Assembly (NCBI GenBank): GCA_002495675.1
Contig: DAGH01000011.1
Span: 91,379 to 121,724, forward strand
Reading direction: 5' to 3'
Length of the DNA stretch: 30,346 nt
Source: Euryarchaeota archaeon UBA182
Lineage (GTDB): Archaea; Thermoplasmatota; Poseidoniia; Poseidoniales; Thalassarchaeaceae
Notes under the pieces: generated by a model
Seen by the model: only the letters and a program-made list of their open reading frames with translations
Databases searched by the model: none
Told to the model about the DNA's origin: nothing
Part shown: piece by piece, positions 8,328 to 16,461 of the stretch
How positions within the stretch are numbered: position 1 is the first letter of the stretch
Layout of the letters: the number at the start of each line of letters is the position of its first letter
Program-made: the position numbers and the translations under genes

Positions 8328-9346
8328 TGAACCTCCTCTGGAAACTGTTCCCAAATCGACGGTTGCGAGGTGAGGATCGGTTTAGGTCCACACACAACGG
8401 ATCCATCTTAGACTCAGAACGAGGAAACTCCCCGGTAATTATCATGAATTCAGAGTTTTTGGTTTGCTTAGCGGATAAGATGGCAACTCACCTTGGTCCA
8501 GAGGTCTTGAGGACACTTCGCTTTGCGGCTTCGGACGAATGGCGGGAAACCCTCGAGCAGTCCTCGTTCACGTGGAAGGGATCTGACCCGGAAAAATGGA
8601 AGGGTTTTGGTAGATTATGGAGAGACGGGGGCCATTACAATGCTTCGATTATCCTGGATGGATCAGTAAGCAAGTACGTCATAGAGACAACAGTCCCCAC
8701 GCCCATTGCGGCCGGGAACCTCGCAGCGGCTCTCGAATTCGCAATCGGGAACCCAATAAGAGTCGGTGTAGAAAGCCAGAGCCAGTTTACAGCGTTTGTG
8801 AGCATTCAGATCAAAGAGAGGCCTCACAGTGATACATTTCCACCCTTACGAATTGACAATTACAAACCCAAGGGCAATCTTACACCGCTGTCTATCGATG
8901 GATTGGAATTTGGAAAGAAAGGGGGCATCCGGCGCTTTGGTCAGAATTATTGCTCAGTCCCAATCCGACTTTTTGATCATTGGGAACGAGCATCTACCTC
9001 TCTCGCATCTATTGCCGATAGTCAGGACAAGACCACATGGGAAAAGAGCATGTGCACTGCAGTATCGACAGCATTTGTGGAATCAGGTGAATTGGTGTTC
9101 ATCGAGAACGAACAATCATGGGAACAAGTTGGTTCTCAGTATCTTTCAAGGTGGGGCTTCGGAAAAATAGAACATATTCTGGCCTCTCAGGATAGTCTAT
9201 CATTTGCTGTGAAAAGCGATGCTAATCCATGTATGGTAGCCGGGCTGTTGATGGGGTGCATGCACCGGGGAATGGGCAAAAATATCTACCCTGAGTGGGA
9301 AATCATAGATGACACCACATCGATAAGATTCGATATGACACGGTGA
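8327..9346 (+). CDS. Unrecognised protein with an internal duplication (V4R-like?)
   Basis: A soluble 339-aa protein with no signal peptide or membrane span. Two segments align by eye: about 60-163 and about 240-337. Each has a Trp/Gly-rich strand region (WKGFGRLWRDGG versus SRWGFGK). Each then has a helix beginning at Pro with small residues (PIAAGNLAAALEFAIGN versus PCMVAGLLMGCMHRGMGK) and a closing beta hairpin. This layout recalls the C-terminal half of V4R (4-vinyl reductase) small-molecule-binding domains, but the metal-binding cysteines expected there are mostly absent, so the link is tentative. The ATG at 8327 overlaps the aminotransferase stop (TGATG). A later ATG at 8444 would remove a poorly structured 39-residue lead. 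Function unknown. Confidence 0.75.
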   Translation: MNLLWKLFPNRRLRGEDRFRSTHNGSILDSERGNSPVIIMNSEFLVCLADKMATHLGPEVLRTLRFAASDEWRETLEQSSFTWKGSDPEKWKGFGRLWRDGGHYNASIILDGSVSKYVIETTVPTPIAAGNLAAALEFAIGNPIRVGVESQSQFTAFVSIQIKERPHSDTFPPLRIDNYKPKGNLTPLSIDGLEFGKKGGIRRFGQNYCSVPIRLFDHWERASTSLASIADSQDKTTWEKSMCTAVSTAFVESGELVFIENEQSWEQVGSQYLSRWGFGKIEHILASQDSLSFAVKSDANPCMVAGLLMGCMHRGMGKNIYPEWEIIDDTTSIRFDMTR

Positions 9347-9374
9347 GACCAATCCGCACTGCTACGCCCAACGG

Positions 9375-9380
9375 TTATAT
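9375..9380 (+). promoter_or_regulatory. TATA box for the calcium-repeat surface protein
   Basis: TTATAT at 9375-9380 in the 73-nt gap predicts transcription start near 9404 and a leader of about 15 nt before ATG 9420. GGGGG at 9415-9419 lies too close to the ATG to be a standard ribosome site. Confidence 0.5.
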
Positions 9381-9419
9381 CCGGGGCACAACGCAATAAC
9401 GGTAGCCTCAACGCGGGGG

Positions 9420-12400
9420 ATGGCTAGAATGCAACTGAATCACAACCAATATGCCATCGCAGCAATTGTCGCTACGTTGTGCCTCGCAGGCCTCTACACG
9501 GTTGTTGATGCCATGCTAAGCACAAGCCAATCCGTGGGATACTACGAGCCTGCAGCAGACGACATATTCCTCGACGAGTCTGAAACACAGATTACAGGCC
9601 AGGACTACGACGACGATGGAATTCCAGACAGAATGGAGCAAACCCTCTATGGCACAAACTGGCAGTTGGCCGACACGGATGGAGACGGGCTGGACGACGG
9701 TTGGGAAATAGACAATGGCCTAGATCCATTAGACAGCGGAGAGGCCCAAATCACAGAGATTGATTTTGACAACCCCGACCCCGGGGCAGATGGAGGTGAA
9801 CAAAATGAAACATTCCCAGACCCAGACAATGGCCCCAACGGAGATCCGGATAGGGATGGGCTGACAAACATCGAAGAAGCCGCGATTGGAACCAATCCGA
9901 GTGTCAGTGACACTGATGGGGACGGCCTAAACGACCTCTGGGAGTCCATGTACTCAATCGAGGTTACCGTGTCGGGTTCGGAACCATTCACGCTGCTAGA
10001 TCCCCTCAGCCCAAATTGGGACTGCCCGCTATTGACCCCTACGAAAGAGGCTGAAATTCAACAAGCCATAGGATTGGCGGATTGGCAGGATCTCGCGATG
10101 GGCCCGTTCGGGGAGCACTCCTGTGATGCCGTACTCGATCTCGAAGCTTCTGGAGGAGACACACTGCCCAACTACATCGAGGAATCGTATTCCACCAACC
10201 CTCTTTCTGATGACAGTGACAACGATCTGATACCAGATCGAGTTGAGGTCGCATATGGCATACAATACTTGGATGTTCATTGTGGCAGGTACACGTTTTC
10301 CGTTGTGACGAAAGATGCGCCTTACACTTCGATGATGCTGGACTCAGATGACATGACATGGTTTACAGAGGACATGGACGGAGATGGGAAGTTCAACGGT
10401 CCCAGCGACTGGGACACCGACGGAGACGGCATGCCGGATGGATTTGAGTACTGCTATGATGATACACTCGACCCCCTCAGCGCGACAGACGCATTCGGCG
10501 ACCCCGATCAAGATGGCCTCAATAACCTGCAAGAGTATGAGGTCGCCTACACATGGGGGGCAACCAATTTCACCAGCCCATCCTCAAGCGACACTGATGG
10601 AGATCAAATGCCAGACGGGTGGGAACATCTCAATGGCATCAACCCAAGGGACGGCATGAACGGAATCGAAGATCCAGACATGGATGGATTCGATGCCGAC
10701 GGCGATGGCTCAGTATACTACAAAGAGCTCGTCGGAGTTTCTACGGTTCAGTCCATATCAATCGAAATTGGTGATTTCGTACAGAAAAATCAGACACTGA
10801 TGTGGATTAGAACTGTGCAAGACCTTACCTACATTAACGTGCCATTGAAGGCACATCAAGACGGCTATGTGTACGACATCCAGATAGAGGTGGGTGACGA
10901 GGTAGAACGAAGAAGTCAGTCACTGATGACCATTGTGGAGAGTCATGAGAGACTCACCAATTTGGACGAATATGAGGCGAGGGACCTAAACAAGGACGGA
11001 ATCGTAGATGGCAGGTCAACCAATCCAATGAACCCTGACACCGACGGCGATGGACTGATCGATGGCATTGAGGTAATTGGCTGGACAATCAGAATCGTAG
11101 ATGGCACTGCTCGCGACATAAAGGTTCGAAGCGATCCAGGCGTTTTCGACTCAGACTCTGATGGGCTATCCGACTCCGTGGAGTACTATGTCACATACAC
11201 GAATGCTACGGATAGGGATACTGACAGCGACGGAATAGAGGATTTCACAGAGGCCATGGACGGATTTCAATGGAATGGCTCCACTTACTTCACTAACGCC
11301 TCCAGAATGGACACCGATAACGATGGACTCGACGATAGGGAGGAGGTAATCGCAGGGGAGGATCAATACGTCACGAACGCATCGGACATAGACAGCGACG
11401 ACGACGATCTTAAGGACGGGTTCGAGGTCCTAAACATCCCTAGGCCATGGCAATTACCAACCAATCCTCTCGATCCGGATACAGACGGTGACTTGCAACC
11501 AGACGGATGGGAAATGCAAATCACATCCGTAGAGGACGACACTATTAGTCACAGCCTCTGGATAGCCCCAGATAACTGGCTTCCGCCAGGATGCACATCC
11601 ATGATTGAATGCGGAAGGGGGGCTGGCGGGTGGATTTGGGACAACTACCTACAAGGATTTTCTTCTTCTGGTGATCCTGATGGAGACGGTGTATTGAACC
11701 CCAGTTACTCCTTTTCAGAGCTGAACCTTACTGGCTTCACGATACCAGACAGTGGAAGGTGGGCCCTAGACCCAAGTTTCGGCAGTCTCCCCGACTCGTC
11801 CTTTGATGCTGACAATGATTCCTTGACCAACCTCATGGAGATTCCGTCAAGGTGGGATACGAACCCAGTCAAGGTCGACACGGATGGTGATCTCCTACCA
11901 GACGGCTGGGAAGTCACCTACAATGAATTCGCAGTAACCTATGGGAACATAACACTCTCAGTCACTGAGCGAGGCCCCTTAGATCCAAAGATGGTCGATT
12001 CAGACGGGGATGGGATCGATGATGGCTCCGAAGACTTGGATTCAGATGGTCTGAATGTAATCCACCTAATGAACAAATATTGCCCTGGATGGAACGACCC
12101 CCAGAATTCTGCATGCCACATTGACCCTTCGTCCATAGCCGGCGCCATCTTCTACAATGACCTCGGTAATTACACCAACTATGAGGAATATCAAAACGGG
12201 ACGCATCCAATCCTCAACGACACCGATGGAGACCTATGGCTCGATGGAAGTGAAGTGTATCATCAAGACCAGGACGGTGACTCGATGTGGAGCGGTTGGG
12301 AGTATTACTTCGGGCTCGATCCTTACGATCCCTCGGACGCAACAATCGACTCTGATGCAGATGGGTATTCGAACAAATGTGAGAATAAATACAACACGAA

Positions 12401-12458
12401 CCCTCTGAATCCTCTCTCTTTCCCTGGCCAAGGTCAGCTCTGCAACCAATTCGACTAA
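9420..12458 (+). CDS. Secreted Ca-binding (thrombospondin type 3-like) repeat protein with inserted barrel-sandwich domain
   Basis: A 1012-aa exported protein. Residues 8-32 are a hydrophobic signal or anchor (YAIAAIVATLCLAGLY). The rest is built from roughly 25 Asp-rich calcium loops of the form DTDGDGLDD, DSDSDGLSD or DPDQDGLNN. Many are followed by a helix with GWE or EYY/EE (for example DGWEIDNGLDP), as in thrombospondin type 3/EF-hand-like surface proteins of marine archaea. Residues about 438-508 break the pattern: ISIEIGDFVQKNQTLMWI, a linker, LKAHQDGYVYDIQIEVGDEV and QSLMTIVES form two half-motifs of a biotinyl/lipoyl-type barrel-sandwich hybrid, as in HlyD adaptors. The carrier lysine motif is absent. 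No C-terminal membrane span or sorting motif is seen, so the N-terminal segment is the only anchor. Adhesion or cell-wall scaffolding is inferred. Confidence 0.88.
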   Translation: MARMQLNHNQYAIAAIVATLCLAGLYTVVDAMLSTSQSVGYYEPAADDIFLDESETQITGQDYDDDGIPDRMEQTLYGTNWQLADTDGDGLDDGWEIDNGLDPLDSGEAQITEIDFDNPDPGADGGEQNETFPDPDNGPNGDPDRDGLTNIEEAAIGTNPSVSDTDGDGLNDLWESMYSIEVTVSGSEPFTLLDPLSPNWDCPLLTPTKEAEIQQAIGLADWQDLAMGPFGEHSCDAVLDLEASGGDTLPNYIEESYSTNPLSDDSDNDLIPDRVEVAYGIQYLDVHCGRYTFSVVTKDAPYTSMMLDSDDMTWFTEDMDGDGKFNGPSDWDTDGDGMPDGFEYCYDDTLDPLSATDAFGDPDQDGLNNLQEYEVAYTWGATNFTSPSSSDTDGDQMPDGWEHLNGINPRDGMNGIEDPDMDGFDADGDGSVYYKELVGVSTVQSISIEIGDFVQKNQTLMWIRTVQDLTYINVPLKAHQDGYVYDIQIEVGDEVERRSQSLMTIVESHERLTNLDEYEARDLNKDGIVDGRSTNPMNPDTDGDGLIDGIEVIGWTIRIVDGTARDIKVRSDPGVFDSDSDGLSDSVEYYVTYTNATDRDTDSDGIEDFTEAMDGFQWNGSTYFTNASRMDTDNDGLDDREEVIAGEDQYVTNASDIDSDDDDLKDGFEVLNIPRPWQLPTNPLDPDTDGDLQPDGWEMQITSVEDDTISHSLWIAPDNWLPPGCTSMIECGRGAGGWIWDNYLQGFSSSGDPDGDGVLNPSYSFSELNLTGFTIPDSGRWALDPSFGSLPDSSFDADNDSLTNLMEIPSRWDTNPVKVDTDGDLLPDGWEVTYNEFAVTYGNITLSVTERGPLDPKMVDSDGDGIDDGSEDLDSDGLNVIHLMNKYCPGWNDPQNSACHIDPSSIAGAIFYNDLGNYTNYEEYQNGTHPILNDTDGDLWLDGSEVYHQDQDGDSMWSGWEYYFGLDPYDPSDATIDSDADGYSNKCENKYNTNPLNPLSFPGQGQLCNQFD

Positions 12459-12473
12459 CTCGTCGATTCTAGG

Positions 12474-12935
12474 ATGGGCAATCAAATGACTTCCAGTAAA
12501 TGGCAAGTGACCCCGACTACTGCTGACATTGGGTTTGTTGCCGAGTCACCAACAATTCCGGGGTTGTTCATCGTTTCCTCAGTCGCTCTGCAATGTATAC
12601 GACTTGGTTTTGAACCTGATGAGCACCTGCCACTTTCCACTGGGGAAAAAATCACAATAGTGATCGATAAGTCAGAGAGAATAGATAGAGATCTAGTAGC
12701 GTGGTTGGAGGAGATAAACTGGGTCGCTGAGTCAAAATCAGCTGTGATCCACATTCACTCTGTTCGGTACGAAGAAGACAAGTTGTGGTCAGAAGGAACT
12801 GTTTCCTCGTCTGCGCCAGTCGAACCAGTAATCGAGATCAAAGCGGTGACTTTTCACGAATTGGAGTTGAGTAGCATCCCATCGGTAGCCGGAGGGAAAT
12901 CCGGCTATCGGGCGAAGGTCATCCTGGACGTTTGA
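12474..12935 (+). CDS. Archease-like protein (RtcB activator), divergent
   Basis: A 153-aa protein that follows the archease layout. It has TADIG near the N-terminus (A17-G20, with D18 in the metal site), a long helix IPGLFIVSSVALQCI, and LVAWLEEINWVAES where archeases have their LLxxWLnelL segment. LWSEGTV, then EIKAVTFHELEL (about 122-132) and a C-terminal VILDV with an Asp complete the match. Archease promotes RtcB guanylylation and multiple turnover. The first residue of the usual HTADIG motif is Thr here, so the protein is divergent. It starts 15 nt after the surface protein gene, and its stop lies 1 nt from the convergent GMP reductase stop. ATG 12486 is a possible alternative start. 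The family call is by motif recognition; a profile search was not possible. Confidence 0.78.
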   Translation: MGNQMTSSKWQVTPTTADIGFVAESPTIPGLFIVSSVALQCIRLGFEPDEHLPLSTGEKITIVIDKSERIDRDLVAWLEEINWVAESKSAVIHIHSVRYEEDKLWSEGTVSSSAPVEPVIEIKAVTFHELELSSIPSVAGGKSGYRAKVILDV

Positions 12936-12936
12936 G

Positions 12937-13989
12937 TCACTCATCCATTTCCAGACCCCTGTAAACCTCGTTCGTTGTCTGCGTGACTCTGATGAAGGTC
13001 GTGCATTTTGGTAGATCTTTGATCCTCCTAGCCCCCACATAGGAGCAGCTGGATCTGACCCCGCCCAATATTGATTGCACTGTTGTTGAAAGACTTCCTC
13101 GGTATGGAACTTTCACAGCTTTCCCCTCTGGAGCCCTATGCCCTGCAATCTCACCATAGTGTCGCTCCATTGCTGTTGAGGAAGACATCCCATGGAACGA
13201 TTTGAAGAGTCTGCCATCATTTGCCTCCATCAATTCCCCTCCAGACTCGTCATGGCCTGCAAACAATCCTCCCAACATAACGAAGTCCGCCCCTGCGGCG
13301 AATGCCTTGGAAATATCGCCGGGCGAGTTACAACCACCATCGGCCATGACATGTCCTCCGAGACCATGAGCAGCGTCCGCACACTCGGCTATCGCGGATA
13401 ATTGGGGGTATCCCACACCAGCAACCTTCCTTGTGGTGCATACAGAGCCGGGCCCTATTCCTACCTTTACTACATCAGCGCCAGCCAAGATCAAGGCCTC
13501 GGTCATTTCGTTCGTGGCGACATTTCCGGCAATGATTATCTTATCTGGGAAGTCCTTTCTCACTACCTTAACGAAATCCAAGAAGACCTCCCTGTAGCCA
13601 TTGGCCACATCAATGCAAATCATTTGAAGTTCCGGGTTGGTTGCCATCTTCCTCTTTAGGAGTTGCAAGGACTCCTCTGTGGATCCACAGGTAATTGCCA
13701 CGTTGTTCGGGCTCACTCCTTGCCTCCAAGCTTGTTCCAACTCCTTCACGGAGTAGAATTTCTGTAAACATGTAAGCATACCATGGTCCTGAAGTACGCT
13801 TGCAACAGAAAAAACTCCTGTCGTGTCCATGTTTGCAGCGGCCACCGGAATGCCTGACCATTTTCTATCAGTGTGTTTGAAAGAGAAATCTCTGATCAGG
13901 GAGACATCTGACCTTGAAACTAGGGTACTTCTCTTAGGACGAATCATCACATCATCGAATGCTAGTTTTATTTCCCCTTCCACTCTCAT
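12937..13989 (-). CDS. guaC: GMP reductase (bacterial GuaC type)
   Basis: Reduces GMP to IMP and ammonia with NADPH, returning guanine nucleotides to the IMP branch point. The 350-aa sequence matches the E. coli GuaC architecture end to end: LAFDDVMIRPKRSTL, FKHTDRKWSGIPVAAANMDT, CIDVANGY, AGNVATNEMTEALILAGAD and KVGIGPGSVCTTRKVAGVGYPQLSA with the catalytic C184. MADGGCNSPGDISKAFAAGADFVMLGG, GMSS and VPYRGSL follow. There is no CBS pair, which together with length separates it from most IMP dehydrogenases. AAGGTCCAG precedes the ATG. The similarity to bacterial and eukaryotic GMPR rather than archaeal IMPDH suggests acquisition by transfer. It lies 57 nt downstream of the cupin gene on the same strand. 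Confidence 0.93.
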   Translation of the reverse strand: MRVEGEIKLAFDDVMIRPKRSTLVSRSDVSLIRDFSFKHTDRKWSGIPVAAANMDTTGVFSVASVLQDHGMLTCLQKFYSVKELEQAWRQGVSPNNVAITCGSTEESLQLLKRKMATNPELQMICIDVANGYREVFLDFVKVVRKDFPDKIIIAGNVATNEMTEALILAGADVVKVGIGPGSVCTTRKVAGVGYPQLSAIAECADAAHGLGGHVMADGGCNSPGDISKAFAAGADFVMLGGLFAGHDESGGELMEANDGRLFKSFHGMSSSTAMERHYGEIAGHRAPEGKAVKVPYRGSLSTTVQSILGGVRSSCSYVGARRIKDLPKCTTFIRVTQTTNEVYRGLEMDE

Positions 13990-14046
13990 CTGGACCTTAC
14001 TAATCCAACGAAGGAGTACTTTTGAGTTTGTTGATTGCTGGGAAAC

Positions 14047-14499
14047 CTATTCAGAATCCCTGTCATAGGGCTCTATGTTTTGCCATTCAGATGCATCAGA
14101 CCTAGCAACTATGGCATGCACCCAGTCGGTCTCTGAGCAATTGAAAACTTCATGCGGCAGCCCTGGCTCTATGTAGAACATGTCCCCGGTACTATGGACC
14201 ACCGACTTTCTGCAACCAGGGCCATATTCGTGTCTGACGCTTCCTTTTAACAGGTAAATCATCACATCGAAGTCAACGTGAATATGCGCTTTCGCGACTC
14301 CTCCGGGTGGGATGTAAGCTCTATTCATCGACAATCCAGTTGAAGGAGTATTCTTCCCCGATAGCCCTGCACCGTATTCGATATTGTTCCAACCTCTAAC
14401 CTTCTCTATGTCCCTTAGACTCCAGATTCCACCCTCGTTAGTGACAAAAAGGGATAGATCGAGACTCTCATTCACAAGATCAATTTCTTCTTCTGCCAT
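14047..14499 (-). CDS. Cupin-domain protein
   Basis: A 150-aa single-domain cupin. Motif 1 reads PPGGVAKAHIHVDFDVMIYLLKG, with H72 and H74 as metal ligands and an Asp where the Glu often stands. Motif 2 reads GDMFYIEPGLPHEVFN, with H116. An N-terminal strand segment (SLRDIEKVRGWNNIEYG) precedes the barrel. Substrate and reaction cannot be read; relatives include sugar-phosphate isomerase-like and dioxygenase-like cupins and binding proteins. The ATG at 14499 is preferred, with another in-frame start two codons upstream. It lies divergent to the zinc-finger/aEF1B pair and upstream of guaC, but nothing in the sequence ties it to purines. Confidence 0.82.
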   Translation of the reverse strand: MAEEEIDLVNESLDLSLFVTNEGGIWSLRDIEKVRGWNNIEYGAGLSGKNTPSTGLSMNRAYIPPGGVAKAHIHVDFDVMIYLLKGSVRHEYGPGCRKSVVHSTGDMFYIEPGLPHEVFNCSETDWVHAIVARSDASEWQNIEPYDRDSE

Positions 14500-14561
14500 G
14501 GACACTCGTGGTGGAACTACTCAATATGGTTGTCGATGGAGATCGCCTGTTATCGGTCAAG

Positions 14562-14568
14562 CATAAAA
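14562..14568 (+). promoter_or_regulatory. TATA box for the zinc-finger/aEF1B operon
   Basis: CATAAAA at 14562-14568 lies 38-44 nt before ATG 14606. Transcription would begin near 14591, just ahead of the ribosome site AGGTGG. Position and A/T content fit an archaeal core promoter. Confidence 0.55.
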
Positions 14569-14593
14569 GGGGGAGGTCACTCCGGAGCCCGTT

Positions 14594-14599
14594 AGGTGG
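14594..14599 (+). promoter_or_regulatory. Shine-Dalgarno site that sets the zinc-finger start
   Basis: AGGTGG, a match to the anti-SD core, ends 6 nt before ATG 14606 and supports this short frame as a translated gene. Confidence 0.6.
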
Positions 14600-14605
14600 T
14601 CTGAG

Positions 14606-14773
14606 ATGGGCAAGAGAGCGTCAATTTGCAGCTCATCGGGAATACCATTGGTTGAACCCAAATCTACATCCTTCCCCTGCCCCCTCTGCGGAGAACCCAT
14701 AGGGCGCAGCGAGAGGTGCAGAGACCAAGGGGTTCAGTATCGATGCCCAAACTGCTCATTTGAGGGTCCATGA
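14606..14773 (+). CDS. Small archaeal zinc-finger protein (HVO_2753-like, 55 aa)
   Basis: This frame encodes MGKRASICSSSGIPLVEPKS, then FPCPLCGEPIGRSERCRD and QYRCPNCSFEGP. It has four Cys pairs or singles: C8, C25-P-L-C28-G, C38 and C47-P-N-C50. The layout (an early Cys after a short basic start, CPxCG, RC, CPxC) is that of the conserved archaeal mini zinc-finger family annotated as DUF1610/RNA-binding zinc ribbon, HVO_2753 in Haloferax. Family members usually sit directly upstream of the aEF1B gene, as here (18 nt to the ATG). A TATA box and an SD site precede it. A role in translation or RNA binding is inferred from context. Confidence 0.88.
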   Translation: MGKRASICSSSGIPLVEPKSTSFPCPLCGEPIGRSERCRDQGVQYRCPNCSFEGP

Positions 14774-14780
14774 CTACCAC

Positions 14781-14787
14781 AGGTGAT
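14781..14787 (+). promoter_or_regulatory. Shine-Dalgarno site for aEF1B (decides the start)
   Basis: AGGTGAT with a 4-nt spacer TTCG before ATG 14792. The GTG inside this motif (14783) is in frame and looks like an earlier start, but it is part of the ribosome site. Confidence 0.7.
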
Positions 14788-14791
14788 TTCG

Positions 14792-15058
14792 ATGGGACAG
14801 GTAGTTGTAAAATACAAGATCACGCTAGATCAACCGGAAGATGAGAAACCGGATTACGAGGGCATAGCGGCAACAATAGCAAACATGGGAGAAGTTCAGA
14901 ACGTCTCAATTAAACCACTTGCCTTTGGAATGATGTTCATCGAGGTCGACGTGGTTTTGGGGGAAGGTGAGGGAATAGTTGACGGTTTTGAAAATAGAGT
15001 CCGTGAAGTAGATCCTCTAGTTTCCCAAATAGAAGCTTTGGAAATGGGCAGGCTTTGA
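14792..15058 (+). CDS. Translation elongation factor 1-beta (aEF1B)
   Basis: An 88-aa guanine-nucleotide exchange factor that reloads aEF1A with GTP. The sequence has the alpha-beta sandwich of the family: MGQVVVKYKITLDQPED, then YEGIAATI, MGEVQNVSIKPLAFGMMFIEVDVVL and a C-terminal VREVDPLVSQIEALEMGRL with the conserved Val-Asp-x-Leu and Q-E patch. Its length is standard for archaea. The start at ATG 14792 is set by the ribosome site. It forms a two-gene unit with the upstream zinc-finger gene, and its stop lies 1 nt from the convergent truD stop. Confidence 0.93.
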   Translation: MGQVVVKYKITLDQPEDEKPDYEGIAATIANMGEVQNVSIKPLAFGMMFIEVDVVLGEGEGIVDGFENRVREVDPLVSQIEALEMGRL

Positions 15059-15059
15059 G

Positions 15060-16457
15060 TCAGTAGTGGTCCAAGGGGGACCGCATGAATTCTCTCATCA
15101 TAACAGTTGCATAGCTTCCTGGCGGCAGTAGGAACCTGAACCTTAGAGATGCCCCCTCTGGGTGCCATCTATCACCTTCCCTAGGGCCTTCTTCCCATCG
15201 CACCGAAAGATCGGCAGGTGCCGGTGGGGCCTCTTCAACTGAGAAATCATAGAATGGGACTGCTAGCGAGCGACGAGTCCCACTAGTAGAGAGTCTCGGT
15301 ATCTCAGGAACGTGCCAATCAACGGCTTCAAGATTAGCTGATTTGATTCCCTGCTCTTCGAATTTACCAGCTTCGCCTCCGGCAATCGTAGCATCCGTTC
15401 CAGGGAGTGGCCCGGTGACAGATATCCTTCCCTTTAGAGCGTTCTTTACGCATCGATCAAGATTCCATTTTCCGACGATCGTGGATTTTCCGGTATCGAG
15501 TCTACCGTTCTCTGAAATTGGAGCGACTATGTCGCCGATTGATGGGCGAGTTATCTCCATGCCTCCAGTCAACCTCGCCCTCAGTGTGTGGTTGAAGGCC
15601 AGTGATTGCAATGAGTGGACCATTAGAATTTGGAGCGATTGAGGTAGTGATTTGAACGCACCTAGGTAGTCATCAGGACTCTTTTCCAGCCTCTCGAGCA
15701 TTGACCTTTCAAATCCAAGGTGCTTGGGTATAATCTCCAAGCATGCAGTTGCATTTTTTGTCTCTCTCCACAACTTTCTGAATTCTTCCACGTCCTCTCT
15801 ACTTTCAATCCCTTTCATGCCTATGTATGTGGATACGGCGCCCTGGAAATCAGATTCGACGACACCCCTCCCCACTTCTGGAGTCACAGGTCGTGTAGAG
15901 CCAAACCTCTGGGGACCTATCCAGTTCGGAAATGCGTCGATTCCAAGAAGATCGTTCATGGATTCTCTAATCGATAATACCCTCGACATTGCTTCTTTGC
16001 TTTCAAGTGGGCTACCATTTTCATCCGCGCATCCTCTGACTGTGATAGTAAATCTGTTTCCGTCATGGTTCCCCATGCTTACTTTCTGATGTGTCCTACC
16101 GAGTATTTCGATTTCTGTGTCTGGGATGTCAATCTCCTCAATTACCTTTGACTTGGCGTCCACGACCATCAATTGGGTTGTCACGGCGCGCTTATCTTTC
16201 AGTCCGGAAGAGAAAATGCGGTTCCTAGAAATCTTGCATGCAGATGCGAGCCTTCCAATGAATCGATTCGTCTCCCAGTCCCTAAGCGTGGCCCTGATCA
16301 CTGTGAACCTTCCCTTTGGATCCAACGATGGTGTTCGGGCTTGTTCCTTCACACGAAAGTCATCAACCCTGGTCTTCAGGATGCCTCCAATCCCCTCTCC
16401 TGGTACGCAAAAATAATCCAAGCCGAGGCTTGCCTCGACCTCTTTTCGGTCGATCAC
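15060..16457 (-). CDS. truD: tRNA pseudouridine synthase TruD
   Basis: A 465-aa TruD-family enzyme that makes pseudouridine (position 13 in bacterial tRNA; archaeal/eukaryal relatives of the Pus7 type have wider targets). Seen: DDFRVKE near the N-terminus, the catalytic loop SSGLKDKRAVTTQ (Asp at about 88), GNHDGNRFTITVRG, FPNWIGPQRFGS and the large TruD insertion domain after residue 150. The C-terminus closes LRFRFLLPPGSYATVMMREF, which is typical of archaeal TruD. GTG 16466 is an upstream candidate, but GGTGAT at 16462-16467 with a 4-nt spacer points to GTG 16457. The gene follows rpo11 with a 16-nt gap and is probably cotranscribed. Confidence 0.94.
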   Translation of the reverse strand: MIDRKEVEASLGLDYFCVPGEGIGGILKTRVDDFRVKEQARTPSLDPKGRFTVIRATLRDWETNRFIGRLASACKISRNRIFSSGLKDKRAVTTQLMVVDAKSKVIEEIDIPDTEIEILGRTHQKVSMGNHDGNRFTITVRGCADENGSPLESKEAMSRVLSIRESMNDLLGIDAFPNWIGPQRFGSTRPVTPEVGRGVVESDFQGAVSTYIGMKGIESREDVEEFRKLWRETKNATACLEIIPKHLGFERSMLERLEKSPDDYLGAFKSLPQSLQILMVHSLQSLAFNHTLRARLTGGMEITRPSIGDIVAPISENGRLDTGKSTIVGKWNLDRCVKNALKGRISVTGPLPGTDATIAGGEAGKFEEQGIKSANLEAVDWHVPEIPRLSTSGTRRSLAVPFYDFSVEEAPPAPADLSVRWEEGPREGDRWHPEGASLRFRFLLPPGSYATVMMREFMRSPLDHY

Positions 16458-16461
16458 ATTT

